Shown here one piece after another: positions 36,260 to 43,984 of a stretch of DNA of 64,000 nt. Positions within the stretch are counted from its first letter, which is position 1. Each line of letters opens with the position of its first letter. Origin of the DNA: Alphaproteobacteria bacterium (GTDB lineage Bacteria; Pseudomonadota; Alphaproteobacteria; Caulobacterales; Parvularculaceae); NCBI GenBank assembly GCA_016125425.1, contig WGLT01000012.1, positions 1 to 64,000 of the forward strand, read 5' to 3'. The notes below the pieces were generated by a model, which saw nothing but the letters and a program-made list of their open reading frames with translations, searched no databases and was not told the DNA's origin. The position numbers were made by a program, and so were the translations under genes.

Positions 36260-37426
36260 TCACAGGCCCTTGAGCGCCTGGTCGAGATCGCGCCGCAGAT
36301 CCTCGACGTCTTCAACGCCTACGGACAATCGGACGAGCGCGTCGTCGACGCCGAGCTCCCTGCGCCGCTCGGGCGGGATGGAGGCGTGTGTCATAATGCC
36401 CGGATGTTCGGCGAGGCTCTCCACGCCGCCCAACGATTCGGCGAGCGTGAAGAGCTGCACGCGCTCCAGAAAGGCCGTCGCCGCGTCCAGCCCGCCTTTG
36501 AGGAATAATGTTATCATTCCACCGAATGCGTCCATTTGCCGGCGCGCGACGTCATGGCCCGGATGGCTTTTGAGGCCGGGATAGGAGACGCGGCTGATCG
36601 CGGGATGGCGCTCTAGCCATTCGGCGAGGACGAGCGCGTTCGCGGCGTGCCGCTCCATGCGGAGCGCCAGCGTCTTCAGGCCGCGCAGAGCGAGGAAGGA
36701 ATCGAACGGGCCCTGGATCGCGCCGATGGAGTTCTGGAGGAAGGCGAGGCGATCGGCGAGGTCCTTGTCCTTGGCGACGAGAACGCCGCCGACGACGTCC
36801 GAATGGCCGGCGAGATATTTCGTCGCCGAATGCATCACGATATCCGCGCCGAGATCGAGCGGCCGCTGGCAATAAGGCGAGGCGAATGTGTTGTCGCAGC
36901 CGAGTACGAGGCCGCGTTTCTTCGCGATTTTTGAAATCGCTTCGATGTCGACGATTTTCAGGAGCGGATTGGTCGGCGTTTCGATCCAGACGAGCTTCGT
37001 TTCGGGTCTGATCGCGGCCTCGAGATTCTCCGCTTTCGTCAGATCGATATAGCTGAAGGAGAGATTGGCGGAGTCTTTCCGCACGCGTTCGAACAGCCGG
37101 AAAGTGCCGCCATAGACATCGTCCATCGCGATGATGTGGCTGCCCGCGGGAAAAAGCTCGAGCATGGTCGAGATCGCCGCCATGCCGGAGCCGAAGGCGA
37201 AGCCGCGATGGCCGTTCTCGAGATCGGCGATGCAGCGCTCATAGGCGAAACGCGTCGGGTTCGCGCCCCGCGCATAGACAAAGCCCTTGTGCACGCCGGG
37301 GCTCGCCTGCGCATAGGTCGAAGTCTGATAGATCGGCTGCATCACCGCGCCGGTTAAAGGGTCTGGCCCGTGGCCCGAATGGATGACGCGGGTCGAAAAG
37401 GCGGGGCGGTTCTTGTTGTCGGTCAT
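36260..37426 (-). CDS. Cystathionine gamma-lyase/synthase (Cys/Met PLP enzyme)
   Basis: Fold-type-I PLP enzyme of the Cys/Met metabolism family, 388 residues. The cofactor lysine lies in MHSATKYLAGHSD (about residue 203). The substrate-binding loop is YARGANPTRFAYE near residues 50-62, and the C-terminal pocket is AESLGGVESLAEHP. Gamma-synthase, gamma-lyase and related enzymes share these motifs. The cystathionine beta-synthase gene 1 kb upstream on the same strand favours gamma-lyase: cystathionine to cysteine, 2-oxobutyrate and ammonia. With the beta-synthase it would complete reverse trans-sulfuration from homocysteine to cysteine. Confidence 0.88.
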   Translation of the reverse strand: MTDNKNRPAFSTRVIHSGHGPDPLTGAVMQPIYQTSTYAQASPGVHKGFVYARGANPTRFAYERCIADLENGHRGFAFGSGMAAISTMLELFPAGSHIIAMDDVYGGTFRLFERVRKDSANLSFSYIDLTKAENLEAAIRPETKLVWIETPTNPLLKIVDIEAISKIAKKRGLVLGCDNTFASPYCQRPLDLGADIVMHSATKYLAGHSDVVGGVLVAKDKDLADRLAFLQNSIGAIQGPFDSFLALRGLKTLALRMERHAANALVLAEWLERHPAISRVSYPGLKSHPGHDVARRQMDAFGGMITLFLKGGLDAATAFLERVQLFTLAESLGGVESLAEHPGIMTHASIPPERRRELGVDDALVRLSVGVEDVEDLRRDLDQALKGL

Positions 37427-37493
37427 GCGAGGCTCCCTCGGGCGGCGGCGCGCTAGCGCCTAGCGCACTTTCAGGCCGCGCCCAAGTGCGCCC

Positions 37494-37967
37494 CTAACGG
37501 GCGCGGCGTTTGATGCGGGTCAGCGCCTCGTCGAGCGCGGACAGAAAGCGCGAGCGGTCTTTTTTCGCGAAGGGCGGCGGGCCGCCGCCGGCCTCGCCGA
37601 GCCCGCCGGCGCCCGCGCGCAAATCCGCCATGATGGAGCGGGTCGCGATCGCGCCGCCGATCATATCCGCGGTGAAAGGCTTGCCGTTCGGCGCGATGAC
37701 GACGGCGCCGGCCTTGAGGCATCGGTCGGCCAGCAGAATGTCGGCGGTGACGACAATGGTCGTTTCGTCCGCGCGGTCGGCGATGAAATCGTCCGCGGCG
37801 TCGAATCCGTCGCTGACGACGACGCGTTCGATCAATTCGTGATCTGGAACGCGCAGCGGCGTATTGGAGACGACCGTCACCGGCGCGGCGTAGCGGAAGG
37901 CGACCTTGTAGATTTCTTCCTTCACCGGGCAGGCGTCAGCGTCGACGAGAATGCGCGGCTCCGTCAT
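37494..37967 (-). CDS. YaiI/YqxD family protein (DUF188)
   Basis: A 157-residue protein with the PIN-like DUF188 signature LVDADACPVKEEIYKVAFR at the N-terminus and VTADILLADRCLKAGA plus NGKPFTADMIGGAIATR in the centre. The fold is related to PIN-domain nucleases and the acidic residues cluster as in a metal site, but the biochemical role is unknown. A C-terminal extension rich in Gly and Pro (GGPPPFAKKDRSRFLSALD) is typical of alphaproteobacterial members. Confidence 0.88.
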   Translation of the reverse strand: MTEPRILVDADACPVKEEIYKVAFRYAAPVTVVSNTPLRVPDHELIERVVVSDGFDAADDFIADRADETTIVVTADILLADRCLKAGAVVIAPNGKPFTADMIGGAIATRSIMADLRAGAGGLGEAGGGPPPFAKKDRSRFLSALDEALTRIKRRAR

Positions 37968-37984
37968 GTCTTACCCTCCGACTG

Positions 37985-38123
37985 CGTCATCCCGTGCGCG
38001 GCGCGGCGCGCCATGACGCGCCGCAGACACGGGATCCAGCGGTTGTTCGCTCCGCAGGATGCCGCTCCCGGATCCCGCATCTGCGCCGCAGCGCTTGCGC
38101 GCTGCGGCGCGCGCGGGATGACG
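37985..38123. repeat. Composite palindromic intergenic repeat
   Basis: The 139-base stretch is bounded by the inverted ends CGTCATCCCG and CGGGATGACG, with internal CGGGATCC/GGATCCCG pairs and a perfect 12-base hairpin GCGCCGCAGCGC-TTGC-GCGCTGCGGCGC at 38083-38110. The GTCATCCCG...CGGGAT architecture is that of REP/BIME-like mobile intergenic elements frequent in alphaproteobacteria. The hairpin also stands just past the stop of the ArsC-like gene and could end its transcript. Confidence 0.6.
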
Positions 38124-38137
38124 GACTATTATTCCGG

Positions 38138-38485
38138 TCAGCGCAGCACCGCCTTCCGGACCGCCTCTGACCAGCCGACGAAGACTTTCCCGTCCGCCTC
38201 GATCACCGGGCGTTTGATGAGAGTCGGATTGGCGGCGAGGAGCGCGAGCGCTTTCTTCGCGTCGACAGTCTCCTTGTCCTTGTCGGGAAGGCCGCGCCAG
38301 GTGGTTGAGGCTTTATTGAGAAGCTTTTCCCACCCCGCCGCCTTCGCCCATTTCTCGATCTGCGTTTTTGAAACGCCGTCAGCGCGCAGATCGTGAAACG
38401 CGACTTGTTTCTTCTTCGCTTCGAGCGCTTTCAACGCCTTGCGGCACGCATCGCAGGTTTTAAGGCCGTAGAGTGCGATCGCCAT
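38138..38485 (-). CDS. ArsC/Spx-family thioredoxin-fold protein (YffB-like)
   Basis: A 115-residue ArsC-like protein. The active-site region is GLKTCDACRKALKALE (Cys-Asp-Ala-Cys), followed by FHDLRADGVS and the cis-proline element LIKRPVIEADG. True arsenate reductases bind arsenic through additional arginines; the protein better matches YffB, which is thought to act on glutathione-linked or other thiol substrates. The stop lies beside the palindromic repeat. It begins three bases after the cystathionine beta-synthase stop, so both are probably in one operon with a thiol-related theme. Confidence 0.85.
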   Translation of the reverse strand: MAIALYGLKTCDACRKALKALEAKKKQVAFHDLRADGVSKTQIEKWAKAAGWEKLLNKASTTWRGLPDKDKETVDAKKALALLAANPTLIKRPVIEADGKVFVGWSEAVRKAVLR

Positions 38486-38488
38486 GCT

Positions 38489-39877
38489 TCACGCCACCTG
38501 CAATCTCAGATAATTCAACAAGTCCGTACGCGTAATAAGGCCTTCGAACTTGCCGTCTTTCAAAACGACCGCCACATGGCCCTTGGCGAAGACGGGCAGG
38601 AGCTCTTCCATCGACTCCGTCGCGTCGAGCGTTTCGACGCGATAGGTCATCGCCGATTTCACGGGATCCTTGAACTTGTCGCGGTTGCGAACGACCGAGA
38701 AAAGAATGTCTTCCTCGTCGATAATGCCGGCGATCGAGCCATCTTCATTCAGGACGGGAAGCTGCGAAATGTCGTAGAGTTTCATCCGGCCATAGGCGAT
38801 CATCAGCGTGTCGTCGGGCTTGACCGTGACTGTCGCGCGCTCTGAATGCTTTCTTGAAATGAGGTCGGTGAGATCGCCTTTCGGCGCGCGCTTCAAAAAG
38901 CCCTGATCATACATCCAGTAGTCATTGAACATCTTCGAGAGATATTTGTCGCCACGGTCGCAGACGAAAGCGACGACGCGCTTCGGCGTCTTCTGCTCGC
39001 GGCAGTATTTCAACGCCGCGGCGAGAATCGTCCCCGAGGACGAGCCGCCGAGAATGCCTTCTTTCTTGAGCAAATCGCGCGCGGCTTCGAAGCTTTCCTT
39101 GTCGGTGATTTCATAAGCGCGGCGGACGCGGCTGAGATCGCAAATGTCCGGGACGAAATCCTCGCCGATCCCTTCGACCAGCCAGGAGCCGACGGCGTTC
39201 GGCTTCGATCCGGTATTGACATAGTCGGCGAGGATCGAGCCTTTCGGGTCCGCAAGAACGATCTCGACTTCGGGCGCCGTCTTTTCGAAGAAATGCGAAA
39301 GGCCGGAGATCGTGCCGCCCGAGCCGACGCCGGCGACGATTGCGTCCATTTTCCCATCCATCTGCCCCCAGATTTCCGGGCCCGTCATTGTCTCATGCGC
39401 TTTCGGATTCGCCGGATTGCCGAACTGATTGACGTAAAAGGCGCCGGTCTCATTCGAGATGCGCTGCGCGACGTCCTGATAATAATCCGGGTGCCCTTTG
39501 CCGACATCCGAGCGCGTCAGGAGCACCTCGGCGCCAAGCGCCTTCAGGTGAAAAATTTTCTCCTGCGCCATCTTGTCGGGCACGACGATGGTGAGCTTGT
39601 ATCCCTTCTGCGCGGCGACAAGCGCGAGCGCGAGTCCGGTATTGCCGGCTGTGGCTTCGACAATCGCGCCGCCGGGCTTCAGCTTGCCTTCCTTCTCCGC
39701 CGCTTCGATCATCGCAAGACCGATGCGATCCTTGATCGATCCGCCCGGATTGTTCGACTCAAGTTTCAGGAAGAGTTCGCAAGGCCCGACGTCGAACTTC
39801 GACAGTTTCACGATCGGCGTCTTGCCGATGCCCTGAAGCACATTGTCGTAGATCGGGCCGAAGGGCGTTTCGCGCAT
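38489..39877 (-). CDS. cbs: Cystathionine beta-synthase
   Basis: Condenses serine with homocysteine to cystathionine. The PLP lysine lies in NNPGGSIKDRIGLAM (about residue 49), the phosphate loop is EATAGNTGLALALVAA, and GVGSGGTISGL is the second cofactor contact. Two C-terminal CBS domains (about residues 340-460, RATVTVKPDDTLMIAYGRM and onward) form a Bateman module that may bind AdoMet or adenylates. There is no N-terminal heme region. At 462 residues it is slightly shorter than the human enzyme. Together with the gamma-lyase 1 kb downstream it indicates reverse trans-sulfuration. Confidence 0.93.
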   Translation of the reverse strand: MRETPFGPIYDNVLQGIGKTPIVKLSKFDVGPCELFLKLESNNPGGSIKDRIGLAMIEAAEKEGKLKPGGAIVEATAGNTGLALALVAAQKGYKLTIVVPDKMAQEKIFHLKALGAEVLLTRSDVGKGHPDYYQDVAQRISNETGAFYVNQFGNPANPKAHETMTGPEIWGQMDGKMDAIVAGVGSGGTISGLSHFFEKTAPEVEIVLADPKGSILADYVNTGSKPNAVGSWLVEGIGEDFVPDICDLSRVRRAYEITDKESFEAARDLLKKEGILGGSSSGTILAAALKYCREQKTPKRVVAFVCDRGDKYLSKMFNDYWMYDQGFLKRAPKGDLTDLISRKHSERATVTVKPDDTLMIAYGRMKLYDISQLPVLNEDGSIAGIIDEEDILFSVVRNRDKFKDPVKSAMTYRVETLDATESMEELLPVFAKGHVAVVLKDGKFEGLITRTDLLNYLRLQVA

Positions 39878-39944
39878 TAGAAACTCTCCAATGATGTTGT
39901 GGAGGACTTAACCCCAAGCCCCCGGGCCGGGCAAGGCGCGCGCC

Positions 39945-41849
39945 TTACGCCTTGCGCATCGTCCTCGCGCGTTTCAATTCCCGGATGAAAAAGCGCGCAG
40001 GATGGAGCGCTTCGGCGATGTCGACATCGACGGCCGCGCCGGCCAGCCCCGCAATCATCTGCGCGGCCGCGAAAGGCGCTGTGACGAGGCCGCGCGAGCC
40101 GAGTCCCGACAATATATAGAGATCCGGCAGCATCTCGCCGGGCGGATAATCGCTTTTCACGCCGAGGCGCAGATCGTCATAGACCGCGCCGTAATAATCG
40201 ACATCGGGCAGCGGCCCGACGAGCGGCAGACGGTCCGGCGTCTGGCAGCGAAGGCTGGCGCGCGGCGCGGAAGCCTCGGCGCGCAGATGCGCGGCCGCCT
40301 CCGGCGCGAATTGCGCGACGACCTCGATATTCTCCGCCGTCGCCGCGCGCGAGGGGACGGGTTCTTCGCCGCGCGCGCGTTTTTGATAAGTCGCGCCGAT
40401 GACGAGGCCGCCGCCCGGCGCGGGAGCGGCGTAGGCGCCGCACGCGATCGCATGCGCAATCGACGGCGCATCGGGAAAAAAGTCGACCTGACCGACGATC
40501 GCCGCGAGCGGCAGGGTGCGCGCGGCGTCGAAAGCGAGCGCCTCGACGCCGTTTGCGAGAATGACGGCGTCGAAATCCCTTCGTTCGCCGTTTTCGAGCG
40601 CGACGACCGGCTTTTCATGCTCGTGAGCGATTCGGATCGCGCGCGCCCTGACGGTTTCCGCGCCGCCGGCGAGCACGGCGACGAATTTCGCCGGATCGAC
40701 GACGCCGGCCTGCGGAAAAAAGAGACCCTCATCGCGCAATTCTATCCAGCTTTCCGGAAGCAGCCGCGCTTTGAAAATCTTCTCTTGCCGCTCGCGCTCC
40801 GCCTTGTCCTTCGCGCAAAGAAGAACGCCGCATTGCTCGAAGGGCGCGCCGAGATCTTTCAGTAAGCGGACCGTATGAAGATAGGCTAGTCGGAAGAACC
40901 GCGCCGCCGCGTCTTCGCCGAGATCAAGGCGCGGCATGATAAGACCCGCAGGATTGCCCGACGCGCCCGCCGCGAGCGCGTCCTTTTCGATGATCGTCGC
41001 GATAAGGCCCGCATTGCGGGCGGCGTGGGCAAGGCTCGCGCCGGCGACGCCGCCGCCGATGACGGCGATGCGCGCGCCGGTTTCGAGCCAGCGGGGCCTT
41101 GCGTTTTCGAACCAGGGCGCGCGGGGCGCGGGAGGCGCCGGGTTTTCGATTCGTCCCGCGAGCATCTCCTTCTTGCGCCCGAAGCCCGGACGCTTTTCGA
41201 CCGCGAAGCCGGCCGCCGTCAGCGCCCGGCGCGCCTCGCCCGCCACGGTGAAGGTCGCGAAAGTCGCCCCCGGCGCCGAAAGGCGCGCCGCCTCGCGGAA
41301 GATTTCTTGCGACCACATGGCGGGATTTTTCGACGGCGCGAAGCCGTCGAAATACCAGGCGTCGATCCCGGACCGCAGGCGCGCCAGAATTTCGCCCGCT
41401 TCGCCCAGCGCCGGCATGAGGACGATCCGCGGCGCGATTTCGATGCAATGCAGGCCGGCCGCCGGCGGCGGGAGGACGGCGCGCAAGCGCGCGGCGCGCG
41501 CCGCCAGATGCGGCCAGGCGGCGTGGGCGCGCGCGAGATCCTCTTCGCAGAGCGGAAATTTTTCGACCGTGACATAAAACAGCGTCGCGCCGGCGGGCGC
41601 CGTCCGCTCCCACAATTCCCATGTCTTCAGAAAATTGAGGCCCGTGCCGAAGCCGAGTTCGCCGATCCGGAACCGCCTGGCGCTGCGGAAGCGCGTTTCG
41701 AGATCGTTCCCGGCGAGAAAAATGTGCTCGGCCTCCGCCTCGCCGTCGCCGGAAAAATAAATGTCGCCGAAGCGGCGCGAACGCGGCGCGCCTGTCTCCC
41801 AATCAATGTCGGCGCCTTCAAGGCGTCCGCTATGCTCGCCGCCGCTCAT
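39945..41849 (-). CDS. mnmC: Bifunctional tRNA modification enzyme MnmC
   Basis: Completes 5-methylaminomethyl-2-thiouridine at the wobble position of several tRNAs. The N-terminal MnmD methyltransferase domain (about residues 1-235) shows ELGFGTGLNFLKTWEL and WYFDGFAPSKNPAMWS. The C-terminal FAD oxidase domain begins IAVIGGGVAGASLAHAA (about residues 255-271) and contains LRCQTPDRLPLVGPLPD. At 634 residues both activities are present, whereas many alphaproteobacteria keep only one. An in-frame TTG precedes the ATG by six bases. It is transcribed towards cbs, 67 bases away. Confidence 0.93.
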   Translation of the reverse strand: MSGGEHSGRLEGADIDWETGAPRSRRFGDIYFSGDGEAEAEHIFLAGNDLETRFRSARRFRIGELGFGTGLNFLKTWELWERTAPAGATLFYVTVEKFPLCEEDLARAHAAWPHLAARAARLRAVLPPPAAGLHCIEIAPRIVLMPALGEAGEILARLRSGIDAWYFDGFAPSKNPAMWSQEIFREAARLSAPGATFATFTVAGEARRALTAAGFAVEKRPGFGRKKEMLAGRIENPAPPAPRAPWFENARPRWLETGARIAVIGGGVAGASLAHAARNAGLIATIIEKDALAAGASGNPAGLIMPRLDLGEDAAARFFRLAYLHTVRLLKDLGAPFEQCGVLLCAKDKAERERQEKIFKARLLPESWIELRDEGLFFPQAGVVDPAKFVAVLAGGAETVRARAIRIAHEHEKPVVALENGERRDFDAVILANGVEALAFDAARTLPLAAIVGQVDFFPDAPSIAHAIACGAYAAPAPGGGLVIGATYQKRARGEEPVPSRAATAENIEVVAQFAPEAAAHLRAEASAPRASLRCQTPDRLPLVGPLPDVDYYGAVYDDLRLGVKSDYPPGEMLPDLYILSGLGSRGLVTAPFAAAQMIAGLAGAAVDVDIAEALHPARFFIRELKRARTMRKA

Positions 41850-41883
41850 GGGCAAGCCAATAGAGCAAGATCGGACAAAGCAA

Positions 41884-41913
41884 AACGGGGCCGCCCCGAA
41901 GGGCGGCCCCGTT
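41884..41913 (-). terminator. Terminator of the phasin gene
   Basis: A perfect 13-base stem (AACGGGGCCGCCC/GGGCGGCCCCGTT) with a four-base loop, followed on the minus strand by TTTTGCTTTG. It lies between the phasin stop and the mnmC start. Confidence 0.88.
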
Positions 41914-41936
41914 GATGCGCTACTCAGACTGTACGC

Positions 41937-42425
41937 TTACTTTTGCGCAAAAGGCATGAACTTTTCAAAACCGGCCGGCGCGAAGGCGCCGAGGGATTTT
42001 GAGAACGGCTCAAAGGTTTCGCGGGTCGCTTCGAGAGAAGCTTCCGCGAAGGCTTTGGCGCGCTCGACGCCGGCGTCGAGGCGGCCCGTCCAATATTCGC
42101 GATGCAGATCGAGCGCGTCCGCGATAGTCCCGGCGCGCGACAGATTGTTGACGAAGTCGACCGCCTCGGCCGTTTCTTCGCGGGCGGCGGCGACGAGCTC
42201 TTCGTTCGCCTTCTTGAAGCGCGACTGTGCGGTTTCGAAATTGGCGCGGACTTGATCCATGAACTCCTGCGTCTGATCGCGGAGCGTGTCGGCGTTTGTC
42301 GTGAACGCCGCGAACAGCGTGTCGAACTGGTCGTGCGCGCCATTGGCGGCCGATTTCGCGGTCGCGGCGGCTTCGCCGCCGTTCGCCGCGGTCTTGCGGG
42401 CGGTGGTCTTCTTGGCGACGGTCAT
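41937..42425 (-). CDS. Phasin family protein
   Basis: A 162-residue helical protein of the phasin family that coats polyhydroxyalkanoate granules. A Lys/Ala-rich N-terminal tail of about 30 residues leads into two long amphipathic helices around FDTLFAAFTTNADTLRDQTQ and EETAEAVDFVNNLSRAGTIAD, with the family-type ending ETFEPFSKSLG. The start at 42425 follows GAGGGAGA. Its own promoter and a strong terminator suggest a single-gene unit. It implies PHA storage, although no PHA synthase is in the window. Confidence 0.85.
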   Translation of the reverse strand: MTVAKKTTARKTAANGGEAAATAKSAANGAHDQFDTLFAAFTTNADTLRDQTQEFMDQVRANFETAQSRFKKANEELVAAAREETAEAVDFVNNLSRAGTIADALDLHREYWTGRLDAGVERAKAFAEASLEATRETFEPFSKSLGAFAPAGFEKFMPFAQK

Positions 42426-42504
42426 TTCATTCTCCCTCAGGATTGTCGCTGGGGCGCCGGATGCTCTTGTGCGGCGCAACATGAGGGAGCAGATAGGCGC
42501 GATT

Positions 42505-42518
42505 TTGCATTGCAGCAA
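42505..42518. promoter_or_regulatory. Candidate PhaR operator upstream of phasin
   Basis: TTGC-ATTGCA-GCAA is an inverted repeat rich in TGC/GCA, resembling binding sites of the PHA-responsive repressor PhaR in alphaproteobacteria (described there as TGC-rich, for example CTGC-N3/4-GCAG). It lies 80-93 bases before the phasin ATG. phaR itself is not in the window. Confidence 0.35.
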
Positions 42519-42551
42519 TACCGTGAGAATCACGTATTACTACAATTTATT

Positions 42552-43754
42552 TCAATTATGGGATGTCAGCTCCGCGAGCGTCTTCTCCGAGGCGTAGCCG
42601 TCGGCCGGCAGGTCCCGGCTCTTCTGCCAGGCCCTGAGGGCGCGTTTGGTGCCGGCTCCGATCACCCCGTCGACCGGACCCGGATCGAAGCCTCTTTCCT
42701 TGAGCGCCTGCTGCAGCGCTTTGCGTTCGTCGAGCGTGAGCGGCCGGTCGTCCCGCGGCCAGTCGCCTTGGATGATCGGCGCCTCGGCGTCCCGGATCCG
42801 CTGGGAAAGCAGGCCGACCGCGAGCGCGTAGGCGGTCGAGTTATTGTAATGCAGGATCGCCTCGAAATTCGGAAAGACGAGGAAAGCCGGTCCTTTCGCG
42901 CCGGCGGGCAGGAGCACGCGCGCGCGCAGATTGGGGTCGAAATCGTCGATGAGCTCACCCTTTTTGGCCTCGATCCCGGAGGCCGCCCATTCAGCGAGCG
43001 CGCGATGGTGGTCGGAATCGGCGAGGGCGTAGTCGAAACCTGCGGGGAGCGTCACCTCCACGCCCCAAGGCGCTCCCGTCGCGTAATCGGAGGCGGCGAG
43101 ATAATTGGCGGTCGAAGCGAAGACATCGCCAAGATTGTTCCAGATGTCGCGGCGCCCGTCGCCGTCATGATCGACCGCGTAAGCCAGATAGGTCGTCGGA
43201 ATGAACTGCGTCTGGCCGAGCGCGCCGGCCCACGAGCCTTTGAGTTGGGCGCGGCTCGCATAGCCGTTTTGAATGATTTTCAACGCGCCGATGAGCTGGC
43301 TTCGCCCATAGGCCGAACGCCGGCCCTTCCAGGCGAGCGTCGCCAGCGACTGGATCGCATCGTAATTGCCGGGCAGCGCGCCATAGGACGATTCAAGGCC
43401 CCAGATCGCGACGATGACTTCCGGGTCGACGCCATAGGCCGCGCCGATGGAATCGAGCAGCGCCTTGTTCGCCTGGTAGGCCGCGCGGCCGTCCGCCACG
43501 CGCTTGTCGGAGACGGCGCTGTCGAGATAGTCCCAGATCGACCGCGAGAATTCCGGCTGATTATCGTTCAGCTTGATCACCCGGTCATCCGCCTTGAGCC
43601 CGGTCAGCGCGTCGTCCATCACGGGCTTGGAGATTCCGGCCGCCGCCGCTTCGGCGCGGAAATGCTCGAGCCAGGCGTGGAAATCCTCCGCCCGCGCCGG
43701 GGAAAGCCCGGAGCCGACCAGAACCAGGCACGCCGCAACAACCGGAAGCCGCAT
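42552..43754 (-). CDS. Lytic murein transglycosylase (MltB type)
   Basis: Periplasmic enzyme that cleaves peptidoglycan to 1,6-anhydromuropeptides. A signal peptide is present at residues 1-22. The catalytic SLT-like domain carries Glu in IWGLESSYGALPGNY (about residue 119), with SYAGALGQTQFIPTTYL-type motif nearby. A C-terminal peptidoglycan-binding domain (about residues 335-395) contains GVIGAGTKRALRAWQKSRDL. At 400 residues it is typical of the MltB/SltB group in alphaproteobacteria. Start ATG 43754 follows GGTGGAG. Confidence 0.9.
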   Translation of the reverse strand: MRLPVVAACLVLVGSGLSPARAEDFHAWLEHFRAEAAAAGISKPVMDDALTGLKADDRVIKLNDNQPEFSRSIWDYLDSAVSDKRVADGRAAYQANKALLDSIGAAYGVDPEVIVAIWGLESSYGALPGNYDAIQSLATLAWKGRRSAYGRSQLIGALKIIQNGYASRAQLKGSWAGALGQTQFIPTTYLAYAVDHDGDGRRDIWNNLGDVFASTANYLAASDYATGAPWGVEVTLPAGFDYALADSDHHRALAEWAASGIEAKKGELIDDFDPNLRARVLLPAGAKGPAFLVFPNFEAILHYNNSTAYALAVGLLSQRIRDAEAPIIQGDWPRDDRPLTLDERKALQQALKERGFDPGPVDGVIGAGTKRALRAWQKSRDLPADGYASEKTLAELTSHN

Positions 43755-43984
43755 TCACTCCACCTGTTTCGCCTATTACGCCGCGCGGATTGTCGCCGGC
43801 CTGTCTGAAATCTAGTTTAACCGCGCGAGTGCGGTGCCACAAAGGCGAAATCGGCCGCGCGCGCCGCGATCTCCCGCGCGAATCGGCACAACGTCGCTCC
43901 CTTCTGATCCAAGCGGGCCTCGCTTAGAGCGGAGTTGCAGCCGTTCAAGCGAAAGGACCCGGTCTTCGAAAGGACTGTATCTGC

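Noticed and set aside
42102-43808. 568-codon plus-strand frame opposite the transglycosylase and phasin genes
   Set aside because: Composition is typical of an antisense shadow, and it spans two real genes and the phasin promoter.
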